This document shows positions 32,797-44,305 of a stretch of 53,112 bases of DNA, piece after piece. Under the pieces are notes generated by a model, which searched no databases, was not told where the DNA came from, and was given only the letters and a program-made list of their open reading frames with translations. The translations under genes were made by a program, and so were the position numbers. This DNA is from Pseudomonadota bacterium (GTDB taxonomy: Bacteria > Pseudomonadota > Alphaproteobacteria > Rhizobiales > Xanthobacteraceae): contig JAKAPE010000002.1 of the NCBI GenBank assembly GCA_021811945.1, positions 1-53,112 of the forward strand. The letters run 5' to 3'. Every line of letters starts with the position of its first letter. Within the stretch, counting starts at the first letter, position 1.

Positions 32797-33135
32797 ATGG
32801 GGGCAGCAGCGATGAGCGATATCCTTCGCCGCGTCCAAATGCTCGTCCGCAGCAATGATTACATCGTGTCTCGGCACGGCTTTCGAGAACTTGCGGCCGA
32901 TGATATTGTTGCGGAAGATGCATTGGCTGGCCTGGAAGCCGCATATGTGGTCGAAGAATATCCAGAGTCCCGCAAAGAACCGTCCGTCTTGGTTCTGGAG
33001 CACGATCGCGGTGGCCGACCAATTCATGTGATGTGGGGTGTCCCTAAGAATGCCGGACGACCGACTATACTTGTAACAGCTTACCGGCCATCACCGGAAC
33101 GATGGTCAAGCGATTTCAAGAGGCGCATCAGATGA
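32797..33135 (+). CDS. DUF4258-like domain protein (candidate toxin)
   Basis: YIVSRHGFRELAADDIVAEDALAGLEAAYVVEEYPESRKEPSVLVLEHDRGGRPIHVMWGVPK...TILVTAYRPSPERWSSDFKRRI pattern. Confidence 0.7.
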   Translation: MGAAAMSDILRRVQMLVRSNDYIVSRHGFRELAADDIVAEDALAGLEAAYVVEEYPESRKEPSVLVLEHDRGGRPIHVMWGVPKNAGRPTILVTAYRPSPERWSSDFKRRIR

Positions 33136-33344
33136 CGACGCGAAGTGCAAAAGAATTCATCCATGAAGGCAAATATGCCGCCGAAGTTCCGGTCGAACTG
33201 ATCGAGGACGATACGGCGTGGTCGCCCTATCTTTCGCCCGAAGACGTGCGCAAGCTCGACACTGTGCGGCTCGCCTTGCGCCGCGGCGATATTGCCGAAG
33301 CGGCAAAATACGGACGGGTATTTGAGCTGACGCCGGTAAATTAG
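33132..33344 (+). CDS. Small partner protein of the DUF4258 ORF (candidate antitoxin)
   Basis: ATGA overlap with previous stop; MTTRSAKEFIHEGKYAAEVPVELIEDDTAWSPYLSPEDVRKLDTVRLALRRGDIAEAAKYGRVFELTPVN. Confidence 0.65.
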   Translation: MTTRSAKEFIHEGKYAAEVPVELIEDDTAWSPYLSPEDVRKLDTVRLALRRGDIAEAAKYGRVFELTPVN

Positions 33345-33356
33345 CAATTTTAGAGC

Positions 33357-33499
33357 GTAGCCCGGATTTGGCGAGCTGCTCCGCGTCCAGCGTTGGTGCG
33401 AACGGCTCGCCGAATCCGGGATGGAACTCGCCGCGGTTACCCCGGAGTTCCGGTTCGTCGCGGCGGCGAGCGCCGGCGCGACGCGGAAATCCGGGCTAC
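33357..33499. repeat. Composite inverted-repeat intergenic element bounded by gtagcccggattt ... aaatccgggctac
   Basis: Terminal inverted 13-bp arms plus internal arm pair cccggatttggcgagc (33361-33376) / gctcgccgaatccggg (33405-33420). Confidence 0.8.
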
Positions 33500-33521
33500 A
33501 ATACTGCCATGACCCCCTCCC

Positions 33522-33550
33522 GCCGATCGCGGGCGTCGCCCGCGATCGGC
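33522..33550. repeat. Perfect 13-bp hairpin (gccgatcgcgggc gtc gcccgcgatcggc) upstream of mce
   Basis: Direct reading of arms at 33522-33534 and 33538-33550. Confidence 0.8.
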
Positions 33551-33603
33551 GACCCCGCCTCAAGGTGGGAGGCGAGAGAGAACTGCGGTAGGCGAGAAGG
33601 ACT

Positions 33604-34008
33604 ATGATAGGCAGGCTCAATCACGTGGCGATCGCGGTGCGCGACATTGGCAAGGCGGCAGCGGTCTACCGCGACGTTTTCGGCGCAAAAGTTTCGGCCG
33701 CCGTAGCGCTGCCGGACCATGGTGTGACCACAGTGTTCGTCACATTGCCGAACGCCAAAATCGAGCTTTTGCAACCGCTCGGCGAGGGCTCGCCCATTGC
33801 CAAGTTCCTTGAGCGGAACCCGGACGGCGGCATGCACCACGTCTGCTACGAAGTCGATGATATTGGCGCCGCCGGCGATGCGCTGCGGGCGGCGGGTTTG
33901 CGCGTGCTCGGCGACGGCGCGCCGAAGCCCGGCGCGCACGGCAAGCCGGTGCTGTTTCTGCACCCAAAGGATTTTTCGGGCACCCTTGTCGAATTGGAAC
34001 AGGCATAG
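33604..34008 (+). CDS. mce: Methylmalonyl-CoA epimerase
   Basis: LNHVAIAVRDIGKAAAVYRDVFGAKVS, GGMHHVCYEVDDIGAAGDALRAAGLRVLG, VLFLHPKDFSGTLVELEQA. Confidence 0.95.
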   Translation: MIGRLNHVAIAVRDIGKAAAVYRDVFGAKVSAAVALPDHGVTTVFVTLPNAKIELLQPLGEGSPIAKFLERNPDGGMHHVCYEVDDIGAAGDALRAAGLRVLGDGAPKPGAHGKPVLFLHPKDFSGTLVELEQA

Positions 34009-34152
34009 AAATGCACATCGGGACGGCCGCCGACCGCGCACCTGCCTTGACGGCCTGCGATCCAGATATAGGTAAGATCAGTACGTTAGACGGCAATCAT
34101 AAGAAATTGCTCGGAGAAGCTGCGCGTTCTCATTATGACTGAATGCAGAAAG

Positions 34153-34179
34153 CAAAAAAAAGCAGGGCACGGGCCCTGC
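34153..34179 (-). terminator. Intrinsic terminator on minus strand without a convincing upstream CDS
   Basis: gcagggc acgg gccctgc stem, with aaaaaaaa on the plus-strand left side (T8 on minus). Confidence 0.6.
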
Positions 34180-34607
34180 CGAAAAGATCTCGTCCAATTC
34201 TTTATCTTCGCCGGTTCCCCTCGCGTCTTCAATCGCTCGGCGTGCCTGCGGCGTTGCGTTGCACCGTCAAGCCATCCTCCCAAGACTTGGACCCGCCCAC
34301 TCGGATACCGTAACCCGCGGTTCCAAGCTTGCGCGCCTAATGTTCGTACCCGATCTTCGGTACCTTGTCATCATCTTACCTGCCGCCGATGACGAAAAAA
34401 TCGAAAAAATTCAAAAATTCAACTTTGAAGAACTGCGGGTGCCAACGCCAAGGTTCTCGCATACCGGGTAGACCCTGAGATCGTCATCCACGCGGCTATC
34501 GCGCCTGGAAGGCGCTCTCTGCCTTGTTCGCTCTGGCCCTTGTATTCATCCGCCGATGCGGCTTACCTCCCGCAGCCGTCCACGCGACTCATTCCGAGCG
34601 AGATTTC

Positions 34608-35936
34608 ATGCGTCTTTCCCATTACTTCCTGCCGATCCTGCGCGAGACGCCGAAGGAAGCGGAGATCGTCTCCCACCGCTTGATGCTGAGGGCCGGCATG
34701 ATGCGCCAGGAGGCGGCCGGAATTTATACCTTCCTGCCGCTGGGGCTGCGCACGCTCAAGAAGGTCTGCGCGATCATACGCGAGGAGCAGGATCGTGCCG
34801 GGGCCGTCGAGCTGCTGATGCCCACCATCCAGACGGCCGACCTCTGGCGCGAAAGCGGCCGTTACGAGGCCTATGGCAAGGAGATGCTGCGCATAAAGGA
34901 TCGCCACGAGCGCGAGATGCTCTACGGGCCGACCAATGAGGAAATGATCACGGCGATCTTTCGCGCCTATGTCCGCTCCTACAAGGACCTGCCGCTCAAT
35001 CTCTATCACATCCAGTGGAAGTTTCGCGACGAAGTGCGTCCGCGCTTCGGTCTCATGCGCGGGCGCGAGTTTCTGATGAAGGACGCCTATTCGTTCGACC
35101 TCGATCTTGCCGGTGCCAGGCACGCGTACAACCGCATGTTCGTCGCCTATTTGCGTATCTTCGCCCGCATGGGATTGCGGTCGATCCCGATGGTGGCGGA
35201 GAGCGGCCCGATCGGCGGCGACCTGTCGCACGAATTCATCATTCTGGCCGAAACCGGCGAGAGCGAAGTCCACTGCCATCGCGATTATCTGGATTTCGCG
35301 GTGCCCGCAGCGGACGTGGATTTCACCGATGTCGTCGGCTTGCAGGCGACCGTCGACAAATGGACGCGGCTTTATGCGGCGACCGTGGAAAAGCATGATG
35401 AAGCCGGTTTCGGCAAGCTCGCGCCGCACCAGCGCCTTTCCGCACGCGGCATCGAAGTCGGTCATATCTTTTATTTTGGCACCAAATATTCCGAGCCGAT
35501 GAAGGCCGTCGTCGCCGGCCCCGACGGGATCGAGAGGCCGGTTCACATGGGTTCTTACGGCATCGGCCCCAGTCGGCTCGTCGCCGCCATCATCGAAGCT
35601 TTTCATGACGAGGCGGGGATCAAATGGCCGGAAAGTGTCGCGCCCTTCACGGTCGCCGTCCTCAATCTCAAGCAGGGGGCACGCGACACCGATGCCGCCT
35701 GCGAGCGGCTTTATGCCGCGCTCACCGCAAAAGGGGTCGACACGCTCTATGATGATCTCGATGAACGGCCCGGCGCGAAATTCGCCACTGCCGATCTGAT
35801 CGGCGTTCCCTGGCAAATCCTGGTCGGCCCGCGCGGCCTTGCCGAAGGCAAAGTCGAGCTGAAGCGGCGCTGCGACGGTGCGCGGGAGCTTGTGACTCCC
35901 GCCTTTGCCCTCGCCCGGATGGGTGCGGTCGTCTGA
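34608..35936 (+). CDS. proS: Prolyl-tRNA synthetase
   Basis: [106 protein letters not shown]. Start trimmed. Confidence 0.98.
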   Translation: MRLSHYFLPILRETPKEAEIVSHRLMLRAGMMRQEAAGIYTFLPLGLRTLKKVCAIIREEQDRAGAVELLMPTIQTADLWRESGRYEAYGKEMLRIKDRHEREMLYGPTNEEMITAIFRAYVRSYKDLPLNLYHIQWKFRDEVRPRFGLMRGREFLMKDAYSFDLDLAGARHAYNRMFVAYLRIFARMGLRSIPMVAESGPIGGDLSHEFIILAETGESEVHCHRDYLDFAVPAADVDFTDVVGLQATVDKWTRLYAATVEKHDEAGFGKLAPHQRLSARGIEVGHIFYFGTKYSEPMKAVVAGPDGIERPVHMGSYGIGPSRLVAAIIEAFHDEAGIKWPESVAPFTVAVLNLKQGARDTDAACERLYAALTAKGVDTLYDDLDERPGAKFATADLIGVPWQILVGPRGLAEGKVELKRRCDGARELVTPAFALARMGAVV

Positions 35937-36098
35937 GCGCAGTTGCAACAGCGTGCCCGACCAGGGCAAGCCAGACCAAGAGATCATGCCGCACTGAGAA
36001 GTGCATAAGTTGTGTGTGGCCAGGCCGGCCGTGAAGTCGGCGGCTTGAATCCGCCAGAATCGTGTGAAACTCGGGTGACTCGCGGGGATCATGCATTA

Positions 36099-37367
36099 AT
36101 GCCGGAATCCATCAGCACCCGGCCGTTTGCGCCATTCGAATGGATGCTTTCGCTGCGCTATTTGCGGGCGCGGCGCAAAGAAGGTTTCATTTCCGTCATT
36201 GCCGGTTTTTCTTTTCTCGGCATCACGCTCGGGGTTGCGACGCTCATCATCGTCATGGCGGTGATGAACGGGTTTCGTCAGGAATTGCTGAAGAAGATTC
36301 TCGGCCTCAACGGCCACCTCTTGATCCAACCGCTAGAGCAGCCGCTGACCGACTGGGCCGTGGTCGCCGCTCGCGTCGATAAGGTGCCCGGCATCCGCCT
36401 CGCTGCACCCATCGTCGAGGGGCAGGCGCTCGCCTCCTCGCCGTTCAACGCCTCCGGCGTTCTGGTGCGCGGAATCCGCGGCAGCGACCTCGCCAAGCTT
36501 TCCTCTGTCGCCGAGAACATCAAGCAGGGTACGCTCCAGGGCTTTGACCAAGGGCAGGGGATTGCCATCGGCAGCCGCCTCGCCGAGCAGCTTTCCGTGC
36601 GCGCCGGGGACAACATCACCCTCGTCGCTCCGCGCGGCGCGGTGACGCCGATGGGAACGACGCCGCGCATCAAATCCTACCGGATCGCCGCCGTGTTTGA
36701 GATCGGCATGTCGGAATACGACGCCGCCTTCGTCTTCATGCCGCTGAAGGAGGCACAGGCCTATTTCAACCGTCCGGGCGACGTGACCGCAATCGAGGTC
36801 TATACCGACAACCCGGACCGGGTCGACGCCTATCGCCCGCTGGTGAGCAAGGCCGCCGCACGGCCGATCTACATGATCGATTGGCGGCAAAGGAACGCCA
36901 CCTTCTTCAATGCGCTCGAAGTCGAGCGCAATGTAATGTTTCTGATCCTGACCTTGATCGTGCTGGTGGCAGCCCTCAATATCGTCTCCGGCCTGATCAT
37001 GCTGGTGAAAGACAAGGGCAGCGACATCGCCATTCTGCGCACGATGGGCGCGACGCAGGGCGCGATCATGCGCGTCTTTTTTGTCACCGGCGCCTCGATC
37101 GGAATAGTCGGCACTCTGGTCGGTTTCCTTCTCGGCACGGTCGTCTGCCTCAACATTGAATCGATTCGTCACTTTTTGTCCTGGCTCACCAATACCGAGC
37201 TGTTCTCGCCCGAGCTTTATTTCTTGTCGCGGCTGCCTGCCGACATGAATCCTGGCGAAACCACGGCGGTCATGGTCATGGCGCTCGGCCTGTCGTTTCT
37301 AGCGACGCTCTATCCGTCCTGGCGGGCGGCACGGCTCGATCCGGTCGAAGCGTTGCGCTACGAGTGA
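36099..37367 (+). CDS. lolC: Lipoprotein-releasing ABC transporter permease (LolC/E family)
   Basis: [63 protein letters not shown]-term [22 protein letters not shown]. Confidence 0.96.
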   Translation: MPESISTRPFAPFEWMLSLRYLRARRKEGFISVIAGFSFLGITLGVATLIIVMAVMNGFRQELLKKILGLNGHLLIQPLEQPLTDWAVVAARVDKVPGIRLAAPIVEGQALASSPFNASGVLVRGIRGSDLAKLSSVAENIKQGTLQGFDQGQGIAIGSRLAEQLSVRAGDNITLVAPRGAVTPMGTTPRIKSYRIAAVFEIGMSEYDAAFVFMPLKEAQAYFNRPGDVTAIEVYTDNPDRVDAYRPLVSKAAARPIYMIDWRQRNATFFNALEVERNVMFLILTLIVLVAALNIVSGLIMLVKDKGSDIAILRTMGATQGAIMRVFFVTGASIGIVGTLVGFLLGTVVCLNIESIRHFLSWLTNTELFSPELYFLSRLPADMNPGETTAVMVMALGLSFLATLYPSWRAARLDPVEALRYE

Positions 37368-38110
37368 TCGCGCGGATGGACGAGGCCACGATCATAACAA
37401 CGCGCGCGCCTTCGATCGCCGGCGAAGAAGGGCGCCCGATCATCTATCTGCACGCGATATGCCGCCAATTCCGTCAGGGCGACACTACGCTCAACATCCT
37501 CAAGGAGGCGGAACTCGCGGTATGGCCAGGCCAGTCGGTAGCGCTGGTTGCGCCTTCCGGCGCGGGAAAATCCACCCTGCTGCACATCGCCGGGCTGCTT
37601 GAACATGCCGATTCCGGCGAGGTCTATATCAACTCGGCGCCGACCTCGCCGTTGACCGACGTCGAGCGCACCCGCATCCGCCGGACCGAAATCGGCTTCG
37701 TCTATCAGTTCCATCATCTGCTGCCGGAATTTTCGGCTTTGGAGAACGTGATGCTGCCGCAGATGATCCGCGGCCTCAAACGCGCCGAGGCGCGCGCGCG
37801 CGCGGCCGAGCTGTTGACTTATCTCGGTCTCAAGGAGCGGCTGACGCACCGGCCGGCAGAGCTTTCCGGCGGCGAGCAGCAGCGCGTCGCCATCGCGCGC
37901 GCCGTCGCCAATGCCCCGCGCATCGTGTTGGCCGACGAGCCGACCGGCAATCTCGACCTGCACACCTCCGAGAGGGTGTTTGCTACGCTCGGCCAATTGG
38001 TGCGCGCTTCAGGGCTCGCCGCCATCGTCGCCACCCACAACCTCGAAATTGCCGCGCAGATGGACCGCCGCGTAACCCTCCGCGAAGGTGCGGTGATGGA
38101 AATTACCTGA
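37364..38110 (+). CDS. lolD: Lipoprotein-releasing ABC transporter ATP-binding protein
   Basis: [80 protein letters not shown]. Confidence 0.96.
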   Translation: MIARMDEATIITTRAPSIAGEEGRPIIYLHAICRQFRQGDTTLNILKEAELAVWPGQSVALVAPSGAGKSTLLHIAGLLEHADSGEVYINSAPTSPLTDVERTRIRRTEIGFVYQFHHLLPEFSALENVMLPQMIRGLKRAEARARAAELLTYLGLKERLTHRPAELSGGEQQRVAIARAVANAPRIVLADEPTGNLDLHTSERVFATLGQLVRASGLAAIVATHNLEIAAQMDRRVTLREGAVMEIT

Positions 38111-38370
38111 GCAAGCCATAGACCGCTTTTTTCGGGAGGCGGACGGAATTACTCAAGACATGAGGCCGGTTATGGACGGCCTTCACGCCGCATTCCGCAC
38201 AGGTCCCAATACAGCGGCAAGTGCTTGTCTCGGCATGATTTTTGCGTCCCAGCCAAATGAGGCGCTTCTCCACAATGTGCTCGGTCTCGATCTGCAGCGC
38301 TCCAACAGCAGGATAAAGGACGCAAAGAGGCGGCTTGCGGTTGGCCGGACCAACGGGTTAGATCGCGGCC

Positions 38371-38871
38371 ATGCGGCGGAGTGCGCTCATTGCCGGGTCA
38401 TTCGACCCCATGACCAATGGTCATCTGGACGTGGTGGACAGCGCCGTGCGCCTTGCCGACCGCGTGGTGTTGGCCGTGGGCGTGCATCCCGGCAAGACGC
38501 CGCTCTTTTCCGCGGCCGAGCGCCTCGCCATGCTGGAAGAGGTGTGCGCGCCGGCTGCCCGGGCGGCGAGCTGCGAGATCGATTTCGTTACCTTCGCCGA
38601 CCTTGTGGTCGAGGCGGCGCGGCGGGCCGGCGCGACGCTGCTGGTACGCGGCGTGCGCGACGCAACCGATTTCGACTATGAGATGCAAATGGCCGGCATC
38701 AACGCGGCCATGGCAGGAGAGTTGCAAACGGTCTTCGTCCCGGCTTCGCCCGCGGTCCGCCCGATCACCGCCACCCTGGTGCGGCAGATTGCCAGTATGG
38801 GCGGCGACGTCTCCCCCTTCGTGCCGCCGCCAGTGGCGGCACGGCTGCGGAAGAAATTCGCCAAGGCCTGA
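38371..38871 (+). CDS. coaD: Phosphopantetheine adenylyltransferase
   Basis: [74 protein letters not shown]. Confidence 0.97.
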   Translation: MRRSALIAGSFDPMTNGHLDVVDSAVRLADRVVLAVGVHPGKTPLFSAAERLAMLEEVCAPAARAASCEIDFVTFADLVVEAARRAGATLLVRGVRDATDFDYEMQMAGINAAMAGELQTVFVPASPAVRPITATLVRQIASMGGDVSPFVPPPVAARLRKKFAKA

Positions 38872-38906
38872 AATAACCTGAAAACGAGCCTCGTTCGAGA
38901 AATGAC

Positions 38907-39530
38907 ATGACCCGCATCCTTGCCCTGTTGTTCGTACTCGCGAGCGTTTCGCCGTCCCTCGGTCAAGGACTGACAAATCCCGGCGCGTTGCGGGAACAGG
39001 CTCCGCCGACCTACCGGGTGAAATTCGACACCAGCAAAGGCTCATTTGTGGTTGAGGTGCATCGCAATTGGGCGCCGCTCGGCGCGGACCGTTTCTATAA
39101 CCTCGTAAAAAACGGCTTTTACGACAATGCGCGCTTCTTCAGGGTGATCAGCGGCTTCATGGTGCAATTTGGCATCAACGGCGACCCGCGCGTTTCTGCC
39201 GTCTGGAGGCACGCGCGCATCAAGGACGATCCGGTGCGGCAGAGCAATCGGCGCGGCTTCATTTCCTTCGCCACCGCAGGTCCGAACACCCGCACCACCC
39301 AGGTATTCATCAACTACGGTGACAACAGCGGGCTCGATGGGCAGGGCTTTGCCCCCTTTGGTCGGGTCGTCACCGGCATGAAGGTCGTGGACAAGCTCTA
39401 CAGCGGCTACGGCGAAGGCGCTCCGGCCGGCCCCGGACCGGATCAAAGCCGGCTGCAAACCGGGGGCAACGCCTATCTGCTGCGGCACTTCGCCAGGCTC
39501 GATTACATCAAGAAAGCGACCATCCAATGA
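38907..39530 (+). CDS. Peptidylprolyl isomerase, cyclophilin type (exported)
   Basis: Signal peptide MTRILALLFVLASVSPSLGQ; FYNLVKNGFYDNARFFRVISGFMVQFGINGDP, TTQVFINYGDNSGLDGQGFAPFGRVV. Confidence 0.93.
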   Translation: MTRILALLFVLASVSPSLGQGLTNPGALREQAPPTYRVKFDTSKGSFVVEVHRNWAPLGADRFYNLVKNGFYDNARFFRVISGFMVQFGINGDPRVSAVWRHARIKDDPVRQSNRRGFISFATAGPNTRTTQVFINYGDNSGLDGQGFAPFGRVVTGMKVVDKLYSGYGEGAPAGPGPDQSRLQTGGNAYLLRHFARLDYIKKATIQ

Positions 39531-40033
39531 GCTCATCAAACGACAATCCGGCATGGCCTGAAGGCACCAACCCGAAGAACGCGCTCATCATCGAAACGAC
39601 GCGCGGTGAAGTGGTGGTGGCGCTCCGCAACGATATCGCTCCGGTCCATGCCGAGCGCATGAAGCTGCTCGCGCGCGAACGCTTTTATGACGACGTGCCG
39701 TTCCATCGCGTCATCGACGGCTTCATGGCACAGACCGGCGACGGTCAGTACGGCAACGGCACCGGCGGCTCGAAACATCCGAACCTGAAAGCCGAGTTCT
39801 CCGACGTGCCTTTCAAACGCGGCACAGTGGGCATGGCGCGGGCGAGCAATCCGCATTCGGCCAACAGCCAGTTCTTCATCATGTTCGAAGACGGATCATT
39901 CCTCAACGGCCAGTATACAGTCGTAGGCGAGGTCGTGCGCGGCATGGAGGCGGTCGATCAGCTCAAGCGCGGCGAGCCACCGCGCGATCCCGACCGCATC
40001 GTGCAGATGCGGGTGGCTGCGGATGCCGAATAG
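39527..40033 (+). CDS. Peptidylprolyl isomerase, cyclophilin type
   Basis: [85 protein letters not shown]. Confidence 0.96.
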   Translation: MSSSNDNPAWPEGTNPKNALIIETTRGEVVVALRNDIAPVHAERMKLLARERFYDDVPFHRVIDGFMAQTGDGQYGNGTGGSKHPNLKAEFSDVPFKRGTVGMARASNPHSANSQFFIMFEDGSFLNGQYTVVGEVVRGMEAVDQLKRGEPPRDPDRIVQMRVAADAE

Positions 40034-40098
40034 CCGTTGCGATCGACGGCTTTCTCTGCCGCCTTAATATCAACCTTAAAATCAAACTGAGACACTAC

Positions 40099-41190
40099 CT
40101 GCGTACTGATCTATTCGACTTCGAATTGCCGCAGGACCGTATCGCGCTGCGACCGGCCGCGCCCCGCGACTCCGCCCGGCTCCTCTTGATACGCCCGGAC
40201 GCGGCCGCCGCCGCCTTCGAGGATCGCGCGCTGCGCGACCTGCCGACGCTGCTGCGCAAGGGCGATGCCCTCATCGTCAACGACAGCAAGGTGATCGCGG
40301 CGCGCCTTCATGGCCGCCGCCTCGGTCGCGGCGCATACGAGCCGGCGATCGAGGCGACGTTGGTGAAGCGGCTCGATGGTTCGCGCTGGACCGGCTTGGT
40401 GCGGCCGGCAAAACGCCTGGCGATCGGCGACGTCGTGCGCTTCGGAGCCGAGGGCAAGGTGTGCTTTCTCGACCAGCTCGACGCCACGGTTGAGGCCAAA
40501 GGGGAGGGCGGCGAGGTGACGCTTGCGTTCGCTTTCCACGGCGCTGTGCTCGATCAAGTGCTCAAAGAGCGCGGCAACATGCCGCTGCCGCCCTATATCG
40601 CCGACCGCCGCGCTGCCGACGAGCGCGACCGCAGCGATTACCAGACCATGTTCGCACGCGAGCTGGGATCGGTTGCCGCGCCCACCGCAGGTCTGCATTT
40701 CACCGAATCGCTGGTGCGGGACTTACGTAATCACGGCATCGCGCTTCACCGCGTAACGCTGCATGTCGGTCCCGGTACGTTCCTGCCCGTCAAGGCGCAG
40801 GATACCTCCGCGCATCGCATGCAATCGGAATGGGGCAGCATAAGCGCCGAGACGGCGACGGCGCTGAACGCGGCGCGACGCGGCGGAGGACGCATAGTCG
40901 CCGTCGGCTCGACCTCGCTGCGGCTTCTCGAAAGTGCGGCGGCGGAAGACGGCACGCTGTCCGCTTTTTCCGGCGAAACCGCGCTGTTCATTACACCCGG
41001 CTATCGCTGCCGTGCCGTCGACGCCATGCTGACCAATTTCCATTTGCCGCGCTCGACTCTTTTCATGCTGGTCTGCGCCTTCAGCGGGCTTGAGACCATG
41101 CGGCGCGCCTATGTCCATGCCGTCGCCGCCGGCTATCGCTTCTACTCCTACGGCGACGCCTGCCTGCTGTTTCCTGCGCCCCAGCTCTGA
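40099..41190 (+). CDS. queA: S-adenosylmethionine:tRNA ribosyltransferase-isomerase (apparent CTG start)
   Basis: [91 protein letters not shown]. No in-frame ATG/GTG near the conserved N-terminus; first TTG (40126) would delete conserved residues. Confidence 0.95.
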   Translation: MRTDLFDFELPQDRIALRPAAPRDSARLLLIRPDAAAAAFEDRALRDLPTLLRKGDALIVNDSKVIAARLHGRRLGRGAYEPAIEATLVKRLDGSRWTGLVRPAKRLAIGDVVRFGAEGKVCFLDQLDATVEAKGEGGEVTLAFAFHGAVLDQVLKERGNMPLPPYIADRRAADERDRSDYQTMFARELGSVAAPTAGLHFTESLVRDLRNHGIALHRVTLHVGPGTFLPVKAQDTSAHRMQSEWGSISAETATALNAARRGGGRIVAVGSTSLRLLESAAAEDGTLSAFSGETALFITPGYRCRAVDAMLTNFHLPRSTLFMLVCAFSGLETMRRAYVHAVAAGYRFYSYGDACLLFPAPQL

Positions 41191-42335
41191 TGCCGGACTC
41201 CTTCTCCTTCCTCCTCCTCGCGACCGACGGTGCCGCGCGCGCAGGCGAGATGACGACAGCACATGGCGTTGTGCACACGCCGGCGTTCATGCCGGTCGGC
41301 ACGTTAGCCGCGGTCAAGGGCGTCCATCCGCACGATGTGCGTGCTGCCGGCACCGAGATTTTGCTTGCCAACACCTATCATCTGATGCTGCGGCCTTCGG
41401 CCGAGCGTATCGCCACCCTCGGGGGACTGCATCAGTTCATGCGCTGGCCCTATCCGATCCTCACCGATTCCGGGGGGTTTCAGGTGATGTCGCTTGCGCC
41501 GCTGCGCCAAGTGACGGAGCAGGGCGCCGCCTTCCGTTCGCACATCGACGGCGCGATGGTCGAGTTGACGCCGGAGCGGGCCGTGGAGGTACAGATTCTC
41601 CTCGGCTCCGACATCGCCATGCAGCTCGACGAGTGCGTGCGTCTGCCCGCCGGGCGCGGCGAGATCGAGCGGGCCATGAAGCTTTCCCTGCGCTGGGCCG
41701 AGCGGTGCAAGGAGGCATTCGAAAGAGCTCCGGCCGGCCAGGCCTTGTTCGGCATCGTGCAGGGCGGCGACAATCCGAAGCTGCGCGCCGAGAGCGCGCG
41801 CGTGCTGACCGCCATCGGCTTTCACGGCTACGCCATCGGCGGCCTCGCCGTCGGTGAAACGCAGGAGGTGATGCTTGGCGTTGCGGCGGAAACCGCGGCG
41901 GCATTGCCGGCGGCGCAGCCGCGCTATCTCATGGGTGTCGGCACGCCGGGGGATATTCTCGAAGCGGTAGCGCGCGGGATTGACATGTTCGACTGCGTGC
42001 TGCCGACCCGCAACGGCCGCCACGGCCTTGCCTTTACCCGTTTCGGCCCGATCAATATCAAGAATGCGCGCCATGCCGACGATCCGCGCCCGCTTGATGC
42101 GGAGAGCCGCTGCCCTGCCGCGCGCGAGTTCTCGCGCGCCTACCTGCATCATCTGTTCCGTGCCGGCGAGGCGCTCGGCGGCACGCTCCTCTCCATCGTC
42201 AATCTCTCCTATTACCAGGACCTAGTGGCGGGCGCCCGCGCGGCCATCAGCGCCGGGCGTTTTACCGATTATGTCGGAGAGACGAAGGAGCAATGGATAG
42301 CGAGACGCGACAAGCGCGGCCGTCAGGCAGAGTGA
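41190..42335 (+). CDS. tgt: Queuine tRNA-ribosyltransferase
   Basis: [101 protein letters not shown]. Confidence 0.98.
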   Translation: MPDSFSFLLLATDGAARAGEMTTAHGVVHTPAFMPVGTLAAVKGVHPHDVRAAGTEILLANTYHLMLRPSAERIATLGGLHQFMRWPYPILTDSGGFQVMSLAPLRQVTEQGAAFRSHIDGAMVELTPERAVEVQILLGSDIAMQLDECVRLPAGRGEIERAMKLSLRWAERCKEAFERAPAGQALFGIVQGGDNPKLRAESARVLTAIGFHGYAIGGLAVGETQEVMLGVAAETAAALPAAQPRYLMGVGTPGDILEAVARGIDMFDCVLPTRNGRHGLAFTRFGPINIKNARHADDPRPLDAESRCPAAREFSRAYLHHLFRAGEALGGTLLSIVNLSYYQDLVAGARAAISAGRFTDYVGETKEQWIARRDKRGRQAE

Positions 42336-42492
42336 ATGCGACCGCCGCATCCGGCCTGAACGGAGCGGACGTGGGTTCGCAGAGCGCGTAATCTTGATGC
42401 CGGCGCGCTCCATCGGGGGAGAGCGCCAAAAAAATCGTAGCCGGGCGCGATCAGCGCGGCAACCCTTTAGGCGCCGCATAGCGTTGCCTTCG

Positions 42493-42972
42493 CTAGGCGA
42501 GACGCTGTTCGAGTTCGCGCAGCAGCGGTTGCTGGTAAGCGAGAATTTTCCCCATCGCGATAGGCAGCGGAAAGTAGGCGATGCGGTCGATTTCCGGAAA
42601 GCGCTGCCGCCGGCCCGATTTCGGGGGCCACTCGATCTCGAAGAAATTACTGGCGAAGGCGGCAAGATCGAAATCGGCCGCGAACGCCCACGCATGCACC
42701 ACCTTGCCGTTCTTCTCTCTGACCGGAACCAGCGCGATAAACTCGCCAACGGCGGCAAGGTTGGTTTCTTCGGTGAATTCGCGCTGCGCCGTGGCGAGGA
42801 GATCGGCGCCGGGCTCGGCGAGGCCCTTGGGGATGGTCCACGCCCCGGCATCCTTTTTCGCCCAGAACGGGCCGCCCGGGTGCGCAAGCAAGACTTCAAT
42901 GGCGTTCCTGCGGCGAAACGCCAGCAAGCCCGCGCTGACCTCTGCCCTGCGACGCATCGGCGCAACCTTCAC
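42493..42972 (-). CDS. NUDIX hydrolase
   Basis: AGAWTIPKGLAEPGADLLATAQREFTEETNLAAVGEF (NUDIX box-like). Confidence 0.9.
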   Translation of the reverse strand: MKVAPMRRRAEVSAGLLAFRRRNAIEVLLAHPGGPFWAKKDAGAWTIPKGLAEPGADLLATAQREFTEETNLAAVGEFIALVPVREKNGKVVHAWAFAADFDLAAFASNFFEIEWPPKSGRRQRFPEIDRIAYFPLPIAMGKILAYQQPLLRELEQRLA

Positions 42973-43138
42973 AAAACTGCGGCTCTCTACCGCAGGCCTT
43001 TTCCGACAAGGCTTGCCAAACCCGTGGTCTGCATGATTTTGTCACGATTACGCCCACAATGCCGGCTTCCTCGCCCGTGCTCGTCGAGCGCGGAGGGGGC
43101 CGACGCAAATCTGTTTTTCTGCACGGGAGCCAAAGCCA

Positions 43139-44305
43139 ATGCGATATCGATTTGTCGCTGCTCTTGCCGCCATCGCGGCATTGCTTGCGCCAGCCGCAAG
43201 AGCCGACCAAGCGCCCAAAGGCGTCAAGGGCCTATACCTGCTGAGCGACTATCCGGCGGTAACCTTGCGGCCGGGAGAGACCTCGTCGGTCAGTCTGCGG
43301 CTGCAGAATTACGACATGGCCCCGGAGCGGCTCGGCCTCGCGGTTTCCGGCGTTCCTTCCGGTTGGAAGGTTACGCTGATGGGTGGCGGCCAGCCGGTTG
43401 CGGCTGCGATGCCGGCGACCAATTCTTCGGTCTCACTCGACTTGCATCTCGACGTGCCGAAGAGCGCTGCGATCGGCACGCGGACGTTTACCGTCACCGC
43501 CAGCGATAACTCGACTAAACTGGAGCTGCCCATCGCGGTGACGCTCGCCAAGGAGCTGCCGGCCAAGCTGACGGTCACGCCGCAACTTCCCGAATTGCGC
43601 GGCAACTTGCGAGCGAGCTTCAGCTATACGCTCGACATCAAGAACGACAGCGGCAAGAAGCTCATCGTCGGTCTCGCGGCACAGACGCCTCAGAATTTCG
43701 ATGCCTCGTTCACCCAGCAGTACGACAGCCAGGAGCTGAACGCAGTGCCGATCGATGCCGGCCAAACCAAGGACGTGAAGCTTAAAGTCACGCCACCGAA
43801 CACGGCTTCAGCCGGACGCTACAAGGTCGTCGCCCGCGTCAGTGCCGAAGGCGCCTCGGCCACCGCCGACCTCACGCTCGACATCACTGGTCAACCGCGG
43901 CTCGACGTCAGTGGCCGCGAGGGACTTGTCTCCACGCGCGCCGTCGCCGGCAAGCAGACCTCGGTGCCGGTTGTGATCACCAATACCGGCACCGCGCCCG
44001 CCGACGACGTCGAACTCGACGGCTCGGCGCCCAGCGGCTGGAAGATCAGCTTCAATCCGAAGGCGATCGACCGCATCGCGCCGAACGCTCATAAGGAGGT
44101 ACAGGCGCTGATCACGCCGACGGACAAGGCCATCGCCGGCGATTATGTCACCACGATCCGCGCCTCGAGCCGCGGCGAATCGGCCTCCACCACCTTTCGC
44201 GTCACGGTAACGACCTCGACGCTGTGGGGCATCGCCGGCGTCGGCATCATCGGCGTGGCGCTCCTTGTCATGGTCGGTGCAGTAGCGAGGTTCGGTCGGC
44301 GATGA
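43139..44305 (+). CDS. NEW3-domain exported, C-terminally anchored protein associated with an ABC transporter
   Basis: Signal peptide [22 protein letters not shown]; repeated Ig-like/NEW3 units (VPSGWKVTL.., [31 protein letters not shown]); C-terminal TM helix. Confidence 0.8.
   Translation: MRYRFVAALAAIAALLAPAARADQAPKGVKGLYLLSDYPAVTLRPGETSSVSLRLQNYDMAPERLGLAVSGVPSGWKVTLMGGGQPVAAAMPATNSSVSLDLHLDVPKSAAIGTRTFTVTASDNSTKLELPIAVTLAKELPAKLTVTPQLPELRGNLRASFSYTLDIKNDSGKKLIVGLAAQTPQNFDASFTQQYDSQELNAVPIDAGQTKDVKLKVTPPNTASAGRYKVVARVSAEGASATADLTLDITGQPRLDVSGREGLVSTRAVAGKQTSVPVVITNTGTAPADDVELDGSAPSGWKISFNPKAIDRIAPNAHKEVQALITPTDKAIAGDYVTTIRASSRGESASTTFRVTVTTSTLWGIAGVGIIGVALLVMVGAVARFGRR

Noticed and set aside
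38907-40033. Tandem overlapping cyclophilin PPIases as a special system
   Set aside because: Paired ppiA/ppiB-like genes upstream of queA are ordinary in Alphaproteobacteria.
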